Positions 17,701 to 25,826 of a DNA stretch of 64,000 nucleotides are shown in pieces. A program made the translations under genes and the position numbers. The stretch comes from WJKQ01 sp043810515 (GTDB taxonomy: Bacteria; Patescibacteriota; Gracilibacteria; UBA1369; LOWO2-01-FULL-3). How positions within the stretch are numbered: position 1 is the first letter of the stretch; every line of letters begins with the position of its first letter. The notes beneath the pieces are model-generated. The model had not been told where the DNA came from. It saw nothing but the letters and a program-made list of their open reading frames with translations, and searched no databases. The stretch spans positions 1-64,000 of the forward strand of contig JBDRNZ010000019.1 in NCBI GenBank assembly GCA_043810515.1, in the 5' to 3' direction.

Positions 17701-17937
17701 ACATCAATAGCCGAAGCCACAAACGCCAGGCTTCAGCCGATAATCATGACAAGTATCACTACGATCGTGGGAATACTACCTCTCGCACTTACAAACGAAT
17801 TCTGGGCAGGACTCGGGTTCGCTCTAATATTCGGGCTCGTATGCTCAACCATATTCACCCTGACAGTAATCCCGATGCTCTACTACGGTTTTGAAATCAG
17901 AAAGGAAAAGAAAAGACTTGCCGCCGCAAATGGCTAA
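14764..17937 (+). CDS. RND-family efflux transporter (AcrB-like)
   Basis: 1057 residues with the twelve-TM, two-porter-domain plan of AcrB-like pumps. Landmarks: FFIRRRPVAWL before TM1, GASPSDTESLLIEPLE, the TM4 segment ALGLMVDTTIVIMEG (D419), the second-half start (RKSARAFTVLIALAAF) and TM10 ALSGVVVNDAIVLMDRIN (D960). AcrB has a D407-D408 pair in TM4 and K940 in TM10. Here the second Asp is Thr and the Lys position is Asn, followed by Asp, so the proton relay differs. The substrate is unknown. It is in one operon with the adaptor and converges on the next gene with a 4 nt overlap of stops. Confidence 0.92.
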   Translation: MNNIPGENKPAFTASIWDFFIRRRPVAWLTIIGIIIAGVFSVMSLPREIQPEVKIPYVGVSVALPGASPSDTESLLIEPLEKEISNVDNIEVMSSSAGFGFGSVFIEFDAGADSEKVIQDVKDAVDMAKTNLPEDATDPMVTKAEANTFSVVTFSIIGSRPINELTKIADDIKAELEKISGVVSVDVLGGQKKYIEITLDQKKVEGYGLDIQTISNIIKYANNNLPIGIVSSDKLNYSVRIDNRFKSIDEIRNLPLITVPDENNTPILLRDIADIEEKYPPKAVITQLSLNGEAPLPAVSLQVYKKDNADISTVAKNSKEKIEELKESIIPPDIKIAITNDNSVYIEEELGNLTTNGLQTMLAITLILFLALGLRKGIIAGLSLPVIFLITFVVMDIMGLTLNTLSLFSLVIALGLMVDTTIVIMEGIHENLRKGLSPVDSAIMSVQTYKWPLVAGTMTTIFAFFPMLLVSGILGEFLKTLPITISTTLFGSLFVALTIVPALSTKFVKSTKEGEKNSILEPFFDKAGEKFHKAIEYLIQRKSARAFTVLIALAAFAISLSLPITGLLKVELFPKTDTTYFIVRIETPKGVVLEETAKAAAEVEKYIEKIPEVENFITNIGTNRSVGLSGEDEIFVSSGSTESNLANITVNLVDKDKRERKSYEINSELRDELKNFNDAKVTVEELSEGPPSDAAITARITGKDMDTLKEIADEVEKIIADTPGTFDPKQSLTPGLNEFNFTLDKDALAFHGLSSGQVSMAIRNIIQGLNPTSITIGDEDLEILVKYNLDKENEKTNISIHDIENFEISSPKGYSVTLGQLGTYEFGQSLSSIEREDGKRIIKVTSEVEPGVNSVEAITSISEKTDNLEIPAGYEISFGGDLEQITESFTDLFRSMIVAVILIAFTLVLMFNSFKQPLIILLTLPLAIIGVFPGLMAIGLSLSFPAFLGIVALSGVVVNDAIVLMDRINTNRKNGMLFSTSIAEATNARLQPIIMTSITTIVGILPLALTNEFWAGLGFALIFGLVCSTIFTLTVIPMLYYGFEIRKEKKRLAAANG

Positions 17938-18455
17938 TAAATATCCAGAGCCCTGGCAAAAGATCCCATATCGTCTTCAGTTTTTATAAGAGTCTTTCTT
18001 CCGCTACCAATAGACCCGGTAAGCTGGTCTTTATCGTCAAGAACAAACAAAACCTGATCGACACCCACCTTTCGCGCGTCAGGAGCTTTCTCGGAAATTA
18101 ACTTTTTCATAGCCTCAACACGATCCCTTCCATTAAGAATCTTTATCGCAGCCTCTTTTAGTCCTTCCACTGACGCCTCCTTCATATCAAGCGCTTTTTC
18201 AAGCTCGCCCAAACGAGCGCTCTCTTCCTTACGATCAACTCTTTCTGCAACATTAATCTCTTTCTGGTTTGCAGCTATACGCTCCTGCGCTTTCGCAGCA
18301 TTTGCAGCTTCTTTCTGCTCCTTCTCAACCAAAGCTTTCTTATACTCTTCGGGTCTTCCTTTTACACGATAAATAGTCTCCACCTTTGTTCCCCCTCCGG
18401 ATGGTTGAGCTTCAGGATTACCTGACCTAAAAATCAGACGATTTTCTTTATACAT
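17934..18455 (-). CDS. Unknown protein with central coiled coil
   Basis: 173 residues, no signal peptide. A Gly/Ser/Pro N-terminus is followed by a strongly charged Ala/Glu/Lys helix (about 40-110), then a short mixed domain containing VDQVLFVLDDKDQLTGSIG. No family is recognised. A TATAAT promoter lies upstream. Its last 4 nt overlap the RND stop region on the other strand. Confidence 0.65.
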   Translation of the reverse strand: MYKENRLIFRSGNPEAQPSGGGTKVETIYRVKGRPEEYKKALVEKEQKEAANAAKAQERIAANQKEINVAERVDRKEESARLGELEKALDMKEASVEGLKEAAIKILNGRDRVEAMKKLISEKAPDARKVGVDQVLFVLDDKDQLTGSIGSGRKTLIKTEDDMGSFARALDIY

Positions 18456-18484
18456 TTTTGTTTTTGTTTAAATGATTTAATTTG

Positions 18485-18513
18485 ATTATAACACAAAATT
18501 AGACATACGTCCA
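18485..18513 (-). promoter_or_regulatory. Promoter of the coiled-coil protein gene
   Basis: On the - strand: TGGACG (18513-18508), 17-nt spacer, TATAAT (18490-18485). Confidence 0.5.
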
Positions 18514-18573
18514 CCCCAGCCTGGAATCTCAAGACAAAAAATGCGCTATATTCCCAAACACAAACAAACCAAA

Positions 18574-20559
18574 ATGAAATACGCAGAGGTACTGATTCCC
18601 CAAAAAATAGGCGAAGCACAGTCAACGCTCACATACTCTATTCCGCCGGACCTGAAACTAAAAACCGGCCAGTCCGTACTTGTTCCGCTTAAAAAAAGGA
18701 AAGTCGCGGGAATAGTTTGGGACATAACCGGAACAAAACCTTCCTTCAAAACGCTTCCGGTAGCGGAAATTTTAAGTCCGTCCCCTCTTCTTTCAAAAAA
18801 TCAGATAAAAATCGCCGAGTGGCTTTCCTTATTTTACTTTTGTCCGCTTTTCAAAATTTTAAAACTCTTCATTCCCAAAAAAATCCTTGAAGGAAAAAAG
18901 ATAAGAAAAACCGCCAAAACCACTGAGCAAATTATTAGAACAAAAACCCTAAAACTAACGGAAGAACAAGAAAAAACAGTCGCCACGATTCTCTCTCAAA
19001 AGAAGAACAAGTTTTTAGTTCACGGCGTCACCGGTTCCGGAAAAACAGAAATATATTCGCGCCTCGCAAAAAGCTTCATAGAAAAAGGCAAACAGGTACT
19101 GATCCTGGTTCCGGAAATATCTCTTACCCCACAAATGATCGAATATTTTGAAAAATCGATCGGGATAAGGTCCTCCGTAATTCACAGCAAGCTCTCCGAA
19201 GGCGAAAGAATCAATTCCTGGAAAAATATACTTTCCGGAAGCGCAAAACTCATAATTGGCTCAAGATCATCAATATTCGCACCGTTCCAAAATCTCGGAC
19301 TTATAATAATAGATGAGGAACACGAACTTTCATACAAGCAGGACAATTCACCGCGCTACGAAACTCATCGCGTAGCCGAAAAAATCCAGGAATTCAGCCC
19401 CGAAATAAAAATAGTCTGGGGAAGCGCGACTCCAAGCATAGAAACCGCCGAAACTCTGAAAGATTCCACACTCATGATAAAAGAAAGAATAGGCCGCGCA
19501 GCCCTTCCCGAAATAGAAATCGTCGACCTGCGGGATGAATTCAAAAAAGGAAACTATTCGATCTTCAGCGACAGATTAAAAGAAGAAATCACACTTTCCC
19601 TCAAAAACAAATCACAGACAATCCTTTTCCTGAACAGAAGAGGCTCGGCGTCATCCGTCATCTGCCGCGACTGCGGATTCACCGAAAAATGTGACGCATG
19701 CGAGCTTCCGCTTACATATCACGCAAAAACACTCGGCAGCCCCAGCCTGATCTGCCACCATTGCGGAAAAATACAATCCCCGCCTGTCATCTGCAGGAAC
19801 TGCAAAAGCCCGAATATAAAATTTTTGGGAATAGGAACCCAACGCATAGAAGCCGAGCTTTTAAAGGAGTTTCCGGACGCCCGGGTCCTGCGCGCCGACA
19901 AAGACACGACATCCGGCAAACATGCGTTTAAAGAAATATATGAGACCTTCAGGGAACACAAGGCTGACATTCTCATAGGAACACAGATGATCGCAAAAGG
20001 CCTGCACCTTCCAAAAGTAAGTCTTGTGGGAATAATTCTCGCTGACATCGGCTTAAACATTCCGGATTTCCGCACAACAGAAAGAAATTTCCAGCTGATG
20101 ACACAGGTTGCCGGACGCGCCGGCAGATCGAACAGTAAAGGAAAAGTAATAATTCAGACATACAACCCACAAAATACCGCGCTCCTTTTCGCAGCATCAA
20201 ACGATTATGAAAACTTTTTCAAATACGAAAGAACCCAGCGAAAATTAATGAACAATCCCCCATTCGGCAAAATCGCAAAAATAACAATTGAAAGCGAATC
20301 ATTTTCCAACAGCGGAAAAAAAGCCGAAACTATCGAAACTCTACTTAAAAATCTCGCAAAAGAACTGAATCCCACAGAAAATCTGGAAATATTAAGCTAT
20401 CCGGCCCACATCATGAGACTGCGCGGAAAATACCGCCATATCGTCCTCCTCAAAACAACTCATGACTCAATAATTCACAAAATATTAGAAAAACTTCCAA
20501 AAAAATATATAATGGACGCGAATGCGAAAATAGACATAAACCCAATATCAACAACATAA
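18574..20559 (+). CDS. priA: Primosomal protein N' (replication restart helicase)
   Basis: 661 residues from the ATG at 18574. An upstream in-frame ATG at 18541 would add 11 residues that do not look like PriA; the family normally begins MKYAEVLIP-like, as here. PriA rebuilds replication forks away from the origin. GVTGSGKTEIY is Walker A and IIDEEHE the DEAH-type Walker B. Eight zinc-binding cysteines sit in CRDCGFTEKCDAC, CHHC and CRNC. VAGRAGR is motif VI. The N-terminal DNA-binding domain is short. It is followed by trpS after 1 nt. Confidence 0.93.
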   Translation: MKYAEVLIPQKIGEAQSTLTYSIPPDLKLKTGQSVLVPLKKRKVAGIVWDITGTKPSFKTLPVAEILSPSPLLSKNQIKIAEWLSLFYFCPLFKILKLFIPKKILEGKKIRKTAKTTEQIIRTKTLKLTEEQEKTVATILSQKKNKFLVHGVTGSGKTEIYSRLAKSFIEKGKQVLILVPEISLTPQMIEYFEKSIGIRSSVIHSKLSEGERINSWKNILSGSAKLIIGSRSSIFAPFQNLGLIIIDEEHELSYKQDNSPRYETHRVAEKIQEFSPEIKIVWGSATPSIETAETLKDSTLMIKERIGRAALPEIEIVDLRDEFKKGNYSIFSDRLKEEITLSLKNKSQTILFLNRRGSASSVICRDCGFTEKCDACELPLTYHAKTLGSPSLICHHCGKIQSPPVICRNCKSPNIKFLGIGTQRIEAELLKEFPDARVLRADKDTTSGKHAFKEIYETFREHKADILIGTQMIAKGLHLPKVSLVGIILADIGLNIPDFRTTERNFQLMTQVAGRAGRSNSKGKVIIQTYNPQNTALLFAASNDYENFFKYERTQRKLMNNPPFGKIAKITIESESFSNSGKKAETIETLLKNLAKELNPTENLEILSYPAHIMRLRGKYRHIVLLKTTHDSIIHKILEKLPKKYIMDANAKIDINPISTT

Positions 20560-20560
20560 A

Positions 20561-21529
20561 ATGAAAAGAATCCTTTCAGGCGTACAGCCAAGCGGAAAAA
20601 TCCACCTCGGGAATTATCTGGGCGCAATCCGGCAACACATTGAAATGCAGAAAGAATTTGAATGTTTCCTCTTTATCGCAGATCTGCACGCGCTTACAAC
20701 TGTAAAAAATCCCGAGCTCATGAGGTCTCAGACATACGAACTGGCCGCGTCATACCTCGCACTCGGCCTTGATCCCGAAAAAACAGTATTTTTCAAGCAG
20801 TCGGATCTTTCGGAACACGCCGAACTCTGCTGGATCTTTGATTGCATAACAAGCATGCCTTTTCTCGAAAGAGCTCACGCGTGGAAAGACGCCAAAGAAA
20901 AAGGAAAAAAAGAAATCACGGTGGGACTCTTCAATTACCCTGTTCTTCAGGCCGCGGATATCCTGCTTTATCAGCCGGATCTCGTTCCGGTGGGTCAGGA
21001 TCAGAAACAACACATTGAAATGACACGCGATATCGCCACCACCTTTAATCATCTTTTTGGAGAAACTTTCAAAATTCCGGAACCCTTCATAAAAAAAGAG
21101 GTTGCGGTCGTCCCAGGAATTGACGGCCAGAAAATGAGCAAATCCTACGGAAACACAATCGACATTTTCGCACCGGAACCGGAACTCAAACGCCAGGTAA
21201 TGAGCATCGTCACAAGCTCAATATCGCTCGAAGATCCAAAAGATCCTGCCAGCTGCAATGTTTTCCAGATTTACAAACTACTCGCTACCGAGAAAGAAAC
21301 AGCCGACCTCGAAAAAAAATACATAAAAGGCGGTTTCGGCTACGGCGACGCAAAAAAACTCCTCCTCACACTCGTACTCGAAACCTTCGGCCCCGCCCGA
21401 AAAAAATACCAGGAAATATTCAAAGAAAAATCCTACATCTCGGAAATTCTCGAAAAAGGCGCAAAACGCGCCAGAGAAGTCTCCTCAAAAACCCTCTCCG
21501 AAGCGAAAAAGAAGGTCGGATACCTATAA
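20561..21529 (+). CDS. trpS: Tryptophanyl-tRNA synthetase
   Basis: 322 residues, class I synthetase of normal bacterial length. It charges tRNA-Trp. SGVQPSGKIHLGNYLGA contains the HIGH-type motif (HLGN). The KMSKS loop is GQKMSKSYGN. VGQDQKQHIEMTRDIA and FNYPVLQAADILLYQ are typical of TrpRS. It starts 1 nt after the priA stop, so the two are co-transcribed. Confidence 0.96.
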   Translation: MKRILSGVQPSGKIHLGNYLGAIRQHIEMQKEFECFLFIADLHALTTVKNPELMRSQTYELAASYLALGLDPEKTVFFKQSDLSEHAELCWIFDCITSMPFLERAHAWKDAKEKGKKEITVGLFNYPVLQAADILLYQPDLVPVGQDQKQHIEMTRDIATTFNHLFGETFKIPEPFIKKEVAVVPGIDGQKMSKSYGNTIDIFAPEPELKRQVMSIVTSSISLEDPKDPASCNVFQIYKLLATEKETADLEKKYIKGGFGYGDAKKLLLTLVLETFGPARKKYQEIFKEKSYISEILEKGAKRAREVSSKTLSEAKKKVGYL

Positions 21530-21541
21530 ACTTTTTAAATC

Positions 21542-21570
21542 TTGCACTTTCTCCCGCCTTCCGTTAGATT
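21542..21570 (+). promoter_or_regulatory. Promoter upstream of pyrG
   Basis: TTGCAC (21542-21547), 17-nt spacer, TAGATT (21565-21570). The predicted transcript start is about 21577, leaving a leader of some 28 nt before the TTG start codon. Confidence 0.5.
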
Positions 21571-21604
21571 TACACGGTAAGGGCAAAATAATAATTTTAA
21601 AGTT

Positions 21605-23215
21605 TTGTGTAAATACATATTTGTCACCGGAGGTGTCTGTAGTTCATTAGGTAAGGGAATAGCAACTGCCTCAATAGGCGCTCTCCTGAAGGCTTCGGGA
21701 CTAAAAGTATTCACACAAAAACTAGATCCGTATCTCAACGTCGATCCGGGAACGATGAGCCCTTTTCAGCACGGCGAAGTATTCGTAACTGATGACGGCG
21801 GCGAGACCGACCTTGATCTCGGACATTACGAAAGATTCATAGACACAAACCTGAACAAACTTTCCTCTGTAACAACCGGAAAAATCTACAGCGAAGTTCT
21901 GGACAAGGAAAGAAAAGGAAGCTTTTTGGGAAGAACGATACAAATAATTCCGCATATAACAAACGCGATACAGGATAAAATAACGGAAGCGGCAAGCGAG
22001 GCAAAATGCGACGTCATGATGTGCGAGATCGGCGGAACCGTCGGAGACATAGAAGGACTGCCGTTTTACGAGGCAATAAGACAGATGAGATACAGGCTCG
22101 GAGAAAAAAATGTATTGTTCATACACCTCACGCTTCTTCCATACCTTAAAGCATCAAAAGAATTAAAGACAAAACCGACTCAGGCCTCAGTCCGTGAACT
22201 CAGATCAATCGGAGTACAGCCGGATTTCATTCTGACAAGAGCGGACATGCCAATAAAAAAAGATCTGCTGAAGAAAGTGGCGCTGTTTTGTGATGTTGAC
22301 GAAAAATGCGTTATACCGGCGCAAACCGTCGAATCAATATACGAGGTTCCTCAAAATTTTGAAAAATACAAAATGACGGAACTGATCGCAGAAAAGCTTA
22401 ATCTTGGAAAGCTACATCCGCAACTGGCTGAATGGAAAACTCTTGTCAAAAAGATAAAAGCCAAAAAAACCACGCTCAAAATCGGCATGGTTGGAAAATA
22501 CACGCACCTTGAGGACGCATATATAAGCGTAATCGAATCACTGAAAATAGCGTGCTATCACCAGAACCGCGACCTTAAAGTTATATGGATTTCATCGGAA
22601 GGTCTCGAGGAAAAAGACAAAAAAGTCTGGGCCGACCTAAGAAGCGTAAACGGAATGGTTGTTCCGGGCGGCTTTGGAATTCGCGGAACAGAAGGAAAAA
22701 TAATGGCCGCAAAATACGCCAGAGAACATCGCATTCCATACCTCGGCCTATGTCTCGGCATGCAGATAATGACAATAGAATTCGCAAGGCACGCCCTCAA
22801 AAACGAAAAAATAACTTCTGAAGAATTTGACGAAGATAACAAAATGGGAGAAGAAAACCATATAATCCATTTCCTACCGGGACAATCGTGTGACAGAGCA
22901 AAAGGCGGAACATTAAGACTGGGATCATATCCATGCAAAATAAAAAAAGGAACATTAACCCACAAACTTTACGGAAAAGACCTCGTGGAAGAAAGGCACA
23001 GGCATAGATATGAATTCAACAACGACTACAAAGATATGCTTGAAAAAGCCGGAATGATTTTTTCCGGAATAAATCCAAAACAAAATCTGGTTGAAATCGC
23101 GGAAATCGCAGATCATCCTTTTATGGTAGGTTCGCAATTCCACCCGGAGTTCAAATCAAGACCAAATCGCCCGCATCCTCTATTCAAAGGCTTCATACAA
23201 GCGGCAAAAAAATAA
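21605..23215 (+). CDS. pyrG: CTP synthase
   Basis: 536 residues. It aminates UTP to CTP with glutamine-derived ammonia. The synthetase domain starts CKYIFVTGGVCSSLGKGIA with its P-loop. CEIGGTVGDIEG and the tail of this domain are intact. The class I glutamine amidotransferase domain has the nucleophile Cys in YLGLCLGMQ and the His/Glu pair in GSQFHPEF. The start must be TTG at 21605: a stop lies upstream at 21578-21580 and no ATG or GTG falls in frame near the family's conserved N-terminus. Confidence 0.95.
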   Translation: MCKYIFVTGGVCSSLGKGIATASIGALLKASGLKVFTQKLDPYLNVDPGTMSPFQHGEVFVTDDGGETDLDLGHYERFIDTNLNKLSSVTTGKIYSEVLDKERKGSFLGRTIQIIPHITNAIQDKITEAASEAKCDVMMCEIGGTVGDIEGLPFYEAIRQMRYRLGEKNVLFIHLTLLPYLKASKELKTKPTQASVRELRSIGVQPDFILTRADMPIKKDLLKKVALFCDVDEKCVIPAQTVESIYEVPQNFEKYKMTELIAEKLNLGKLHPQLAEWKTLVKKIKAKKTTLKIGMVGKYTHLEDAYISVIESLKIACYHQNRDLKVIWISSEGLEEKDKKVWADLRSVNGMVVPGGFGIRGTEGKIMAAKYAREHRIPYLGLCLGMQIMTIEFARHALKNEKITSEEFDEDNKMGEENHIIHFLPGQSCDRAKGGTLRLGSYPCKIKKGTLTHKLYGKDLVEERHRHRYEFNNDYKDMLEKAGMIFSGINPKQNLVEIAEIADHPFMVGSQFHPEFKSRPNRPHPLFKGFIQAAKK

Positions 23216-23226
23216 GTCACAAAGTC

Positions 23227-24597
23227 ATGGCAATCTTCAATTACACAGTCGCCAACAAAGAAGGTAAAAAGCTCAGCGGCACAGTAGAAGCGCCGGATGA
23301 ACAGACTGCACGGGCCGAACTTAACAATCTTGGATTTTCGATACTTGTGCTGAAAATGACAGAATCACTACCCACCGTTCCGGAAAATCTTACAAAATTT
23401 GAGTTTGAAGCGGTCGACAAAAATTCAAAACTGGTGTCAGGTTCGATCCCGGCAGAAAACGAAGAGGAAGCATACAAAAAACTCACCTCCCAATATGCCC
23501 TTACCGTAACTGCGATATGGAAAGACGGCGCGTCAGAAACGGAAATTGAAACTTCACGCAAAGAAGGCACTGCCAGACTTCAACAGGCAATGGCGGAAGA
23601 AGTCGAAGTTACAAAAATGAAAAACCTTAAAGAACAAAAAGAGGAACAATTCATAAAAACAAAAATAGAATACATCCTGGGACAGGTAAACGAACTTTTG
23701 GTGACATTCGACAAAGAATTTGACATAGAAAAAAAATCGGAAATTAATAAAAGAATAAACAAACTCCTCAGAATCAAGAGCAGTAAAAACACGGGCTACA
23801 TACTTTCAAGCGCGGAGGATTTGCTGAAATATATTCAGACGCAGGAAAAAGAATTGTTGGCAAAAGATCACCAGGAAGCGCAGTTTGACCTGCAGGTTAA
23901 AACACGCAAATTGCTTGATGAACTAAATAAAACCTCAAAACCGCACAGCGTCGCTGAGGATATCGTCGAAAAAATAGACACATGGGAAAGCTCGCACACC
24001 TCAAAAGAAAAATCACAAAAACCCACAACAAGATTTCTAAGCAATTTCCTGTTAAGGATAAAAAACATATTCAAAACTCCGGAAGAACTTCAGATAATAA
24101 AAGACCAGATAAAAGTATACAATCACCAGCTTTTTGAATTTGCAAAGCTCTATTTCAAAGAACCAACTCCTCAATACCGTGAAAAGGTGAAAAACTCACT
24201 AAAAACAATTTGGAATACAAGAAAAAAGGCAATTCACAGCCTTTCCCACGCGAAAAAACTCCTCAAAAAAAGATCCTCGGCGGGAAAAATCGACGAACAC
24301 GTTTTCATGTCGTTTCTGGAGGAGCTAAATCTGCTCACGGGATGGCTTATCGCTCTATACATCGCCTATTATTTCATCTCACTCTACATTACAACAAAAA
24401 ACTTCGGTCTTTCCACAATCCCGAAAGTATTTTTCATATACGACAGCCACATTTTTAAATACATTCTCGTAATACTTTTTCTTCTTCATGCAACAACCGC
24501 ACTAAAAGTAAATTTTTTCAAAAAAAGCATACTCGCAAACATAATTCTTTTTCCGATATTCATTTTCGGAAGTATAATAGTCCTGCTTAATTTCTAA
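23227..24597 (+). CDS. Unknown membrane protein with two GspF/PilC N-terminal-like segments
   Basis: 456 residues. Residues 1-43 (FNYTVANKEGKKLSGTVEA, ARAELNNLGFSILVLK) resemble the small N-terminal segment of type II secretion/type IV pilus GspF/PilC proteins. Residues 55-100 repeat it (FEFEAVDKNSKLVSGSIPA, AYKKLTSQYALTVTAIW). A long charged, mostly helical region (about 105-360) follows, then three hydrophobic segments at about 368-392, 401-428 and 433-455. The normal GspF membrane domains are absent, so it is not PilC itself. It lies between pyrG and the Lgt-like gene (2 nt gap). I know no function for this layout. Confidence 0.8.
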   Translation: MAIFNYTVANKEGKKLSGTVEAPDEQTARAELNNLGFSILVLKMTESLPTVPENLTKFEFEAVDKNSKLVSGSIPAENEEEAYKKLTSQYALTVTAIWKDGASETEIETSRKEGTARLQQAMAEEVEVTKMKNLKEQKEEQFIKTKIEYILGQVNELLVTFDKEFDIEKKSEINKRINKLLRIKSSKNTGYILSSAEDLLKYIQTQEKELLAKDHQEAQFDLQVKTRKLLDELNKTSKPHSVAEDIVEKIDTWESSHTSKEKSQKPTTRFLSNFLLRIKNIFKTPEELQIIKDQIKVYNHQLFEFAKLYFKEPTPQYREKVKNSLKTIWNTRKKAIHSLSHAKKLLKKRSSAGKIDEHVFMSFLEELNLLTGWLIALYIAYYFISLYITTKNFGLSTIPKVFFIYDSHIFKYILVILFLLHATTALKVNFFKKSILANIILFPIFIFGSIIVLLNF

Positions 24598-24599
24598 AC

Positions 24600-25385
24600 A
24601 TGCATCCCGAACTTATACAAACAAAATATTTTACTATAAACACATTGTGGGTGCTTATAGCAGTCGCTATTATCGTGACTGTTTACGTGATTACGAAACT
24701 GGCAACACGAAGCGGCCTGAAAATCCAGTTTCTAAGCAGTTATGCCTGGAAAATTATTCTTGTTGCACTCGCGGGCGCGCGCATTTTTACGATAATTGAA
24801 AATCCAAAAACATATTTCTATGAATTCAGCGGCAAGGTTTTCCTTCAGCTATTTTATGTATGGGATAAAGGCCTGAATATCTGGGGAGCAGTCATAGCCG
24901 GAGCACTTTTCATGTTTTATTTATGCAAAAAACACGAACAGGATTTCTGGAAATGGATGGACACGATAGTTCCTGCAATGATACTTGGGTTTGCGATAGT
25001 CCACATAGGTGCATTCTTCGAAGGAATAAATTACGGCAACGAAACGTCTTTGCCGTGGGGTGTAAACTTCGAAAGCCCGGCAATAAAATACACAGTTCCA
25101 ATTCACCCGACACAAATATACGCTTTTCTTTACTCACTAACGATAGCGATAACGCTCATACTAATCGGCCGCTCCGAAAAAATAACAAACATTTCCCGCT
25201 CGGGATTTATAGCCATTCTTGGCACAGGCATCTATGCCTTTTTCCAGTTTTTGGAACAATTTGTGAGAGGAGACGATACACTTATGATCTTTGGGATAAG
25301 AGTTCCACAGATAATCGCGCTTTTGATAGCCATATTGTCTGGAATATTTCTCTATCTTCGGTATAATAAGCCGGCAAAAACTTAA
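24600..25385 (+). CDS. lgt: Lgt-family protein (prolipoprotein diacylglyceryl transferase-like), divergent
   Basis: 261 residues, about seven TM segments. The family is recognised by GLNIWGAVIAGAL, the GFAIVHIGAFFEGINYG stretch (130-146), LPWGV and HPTQIYAFLYSL (169-180). Lgt moves diacylglycerol from phosphatidylglycerol to the lipobox Cys. Compared with E. coli Lgt as I remember it, several important positions differ: the His of the HGG segment is missing, Arg143 is His135, Asn146 is Ala138, Glu151 is Ile143, and the C-terminal Arg239/Glu243 region reads FQFLEQF. Either activity uses another residue set or the substrate differs. Lipobox proteins in this window suggest some lipoprotein pathway exists. 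Confidence 0.8.
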   Translation: MHPELIQTKYFTINTLWVLIAVAIIVTVYVITKLATRSGLKIQFLSSYAWKIILVALAGARIFTIIENPKTYFYEFSGKVFLQLFYVWDKGLNIWGAVIAGALFMFYLCKKHEQDFWKWMDTIVPAMILGFAIVHIGAFFEGINYGNETSLPWGVNFESPAIKYTVPIHPTQIYAFLYSLTIAITLILIGRSEKITNISRSGFIAILGTGIYAFFQFLEQFVRGDDTLMIFGIRVPQIIALLIAILSGIFLYLRYNKPAKT

Positions 25386-25400
25386 AATTAATAAATAAAA

Positions 25401-25826
25401 ATGGGAATATTTACTTACCTTTTTACTCCGTCACCAGGCGCAACACTAAAATTTTACCTGCCAGTCGCAATACTCGCAGCAATCCTCATAGTCGGATCTG
25501 TGACTTTTTCAGTCATTTACAAAAAAAGAAGAAAGTACGACTTTGCGTTTAAAAGATTGTTCCGCCACGTAAGTTCCAGAGCAGTCACAATGGGAATTTT
25601 ACTGGTGGTATCAATAGCCATAAGACATGAAAACATTCCATACTTCTCAATGAGAATATGGACCTACGTAATAGGCCTTATCACGGCTTACCTCGCCTAT
25701 CGCTACATAAAAGCATACAAAGTAAAATATCCTCTGGAAAAAGAAAACGCACACCTCAGGCACAAAGCCGCATCCCCCTCAAGTCCGGAAGCCAAGTACC
25801 TGCCAAACAAAAATAAAAGAAAATAA
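25401..25826 (+). CDS. Small unknown membrane protein
   Basis: 141 residues. Hydrophobic segments at about 18-38 (YLPVAILAAILIVGSVTFSV), 60-72 and 82-100 suggest three membrane spans. A basic C-terminal tail (LPNKNKRK) is presumably cytoplasmic. No family is recognised. It follows the Lgt-like gene by 15 nt, likely in the same operon, and abuts the convergent greA gene without a gap. Confidence 0.7.
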   Translation: MGIFTYLFTPSPGATLKFYLPVAILAAILIVGSVTFSVIYKKRRKYDFAFKRLFRHVSSRAVTMGILLVVSIAIRHENIPYFSMRIWTYVIGLITAYLAYRYIKAYKVKYPLEKENAHLRHKAASPSSPEAKYLPNKNKRK

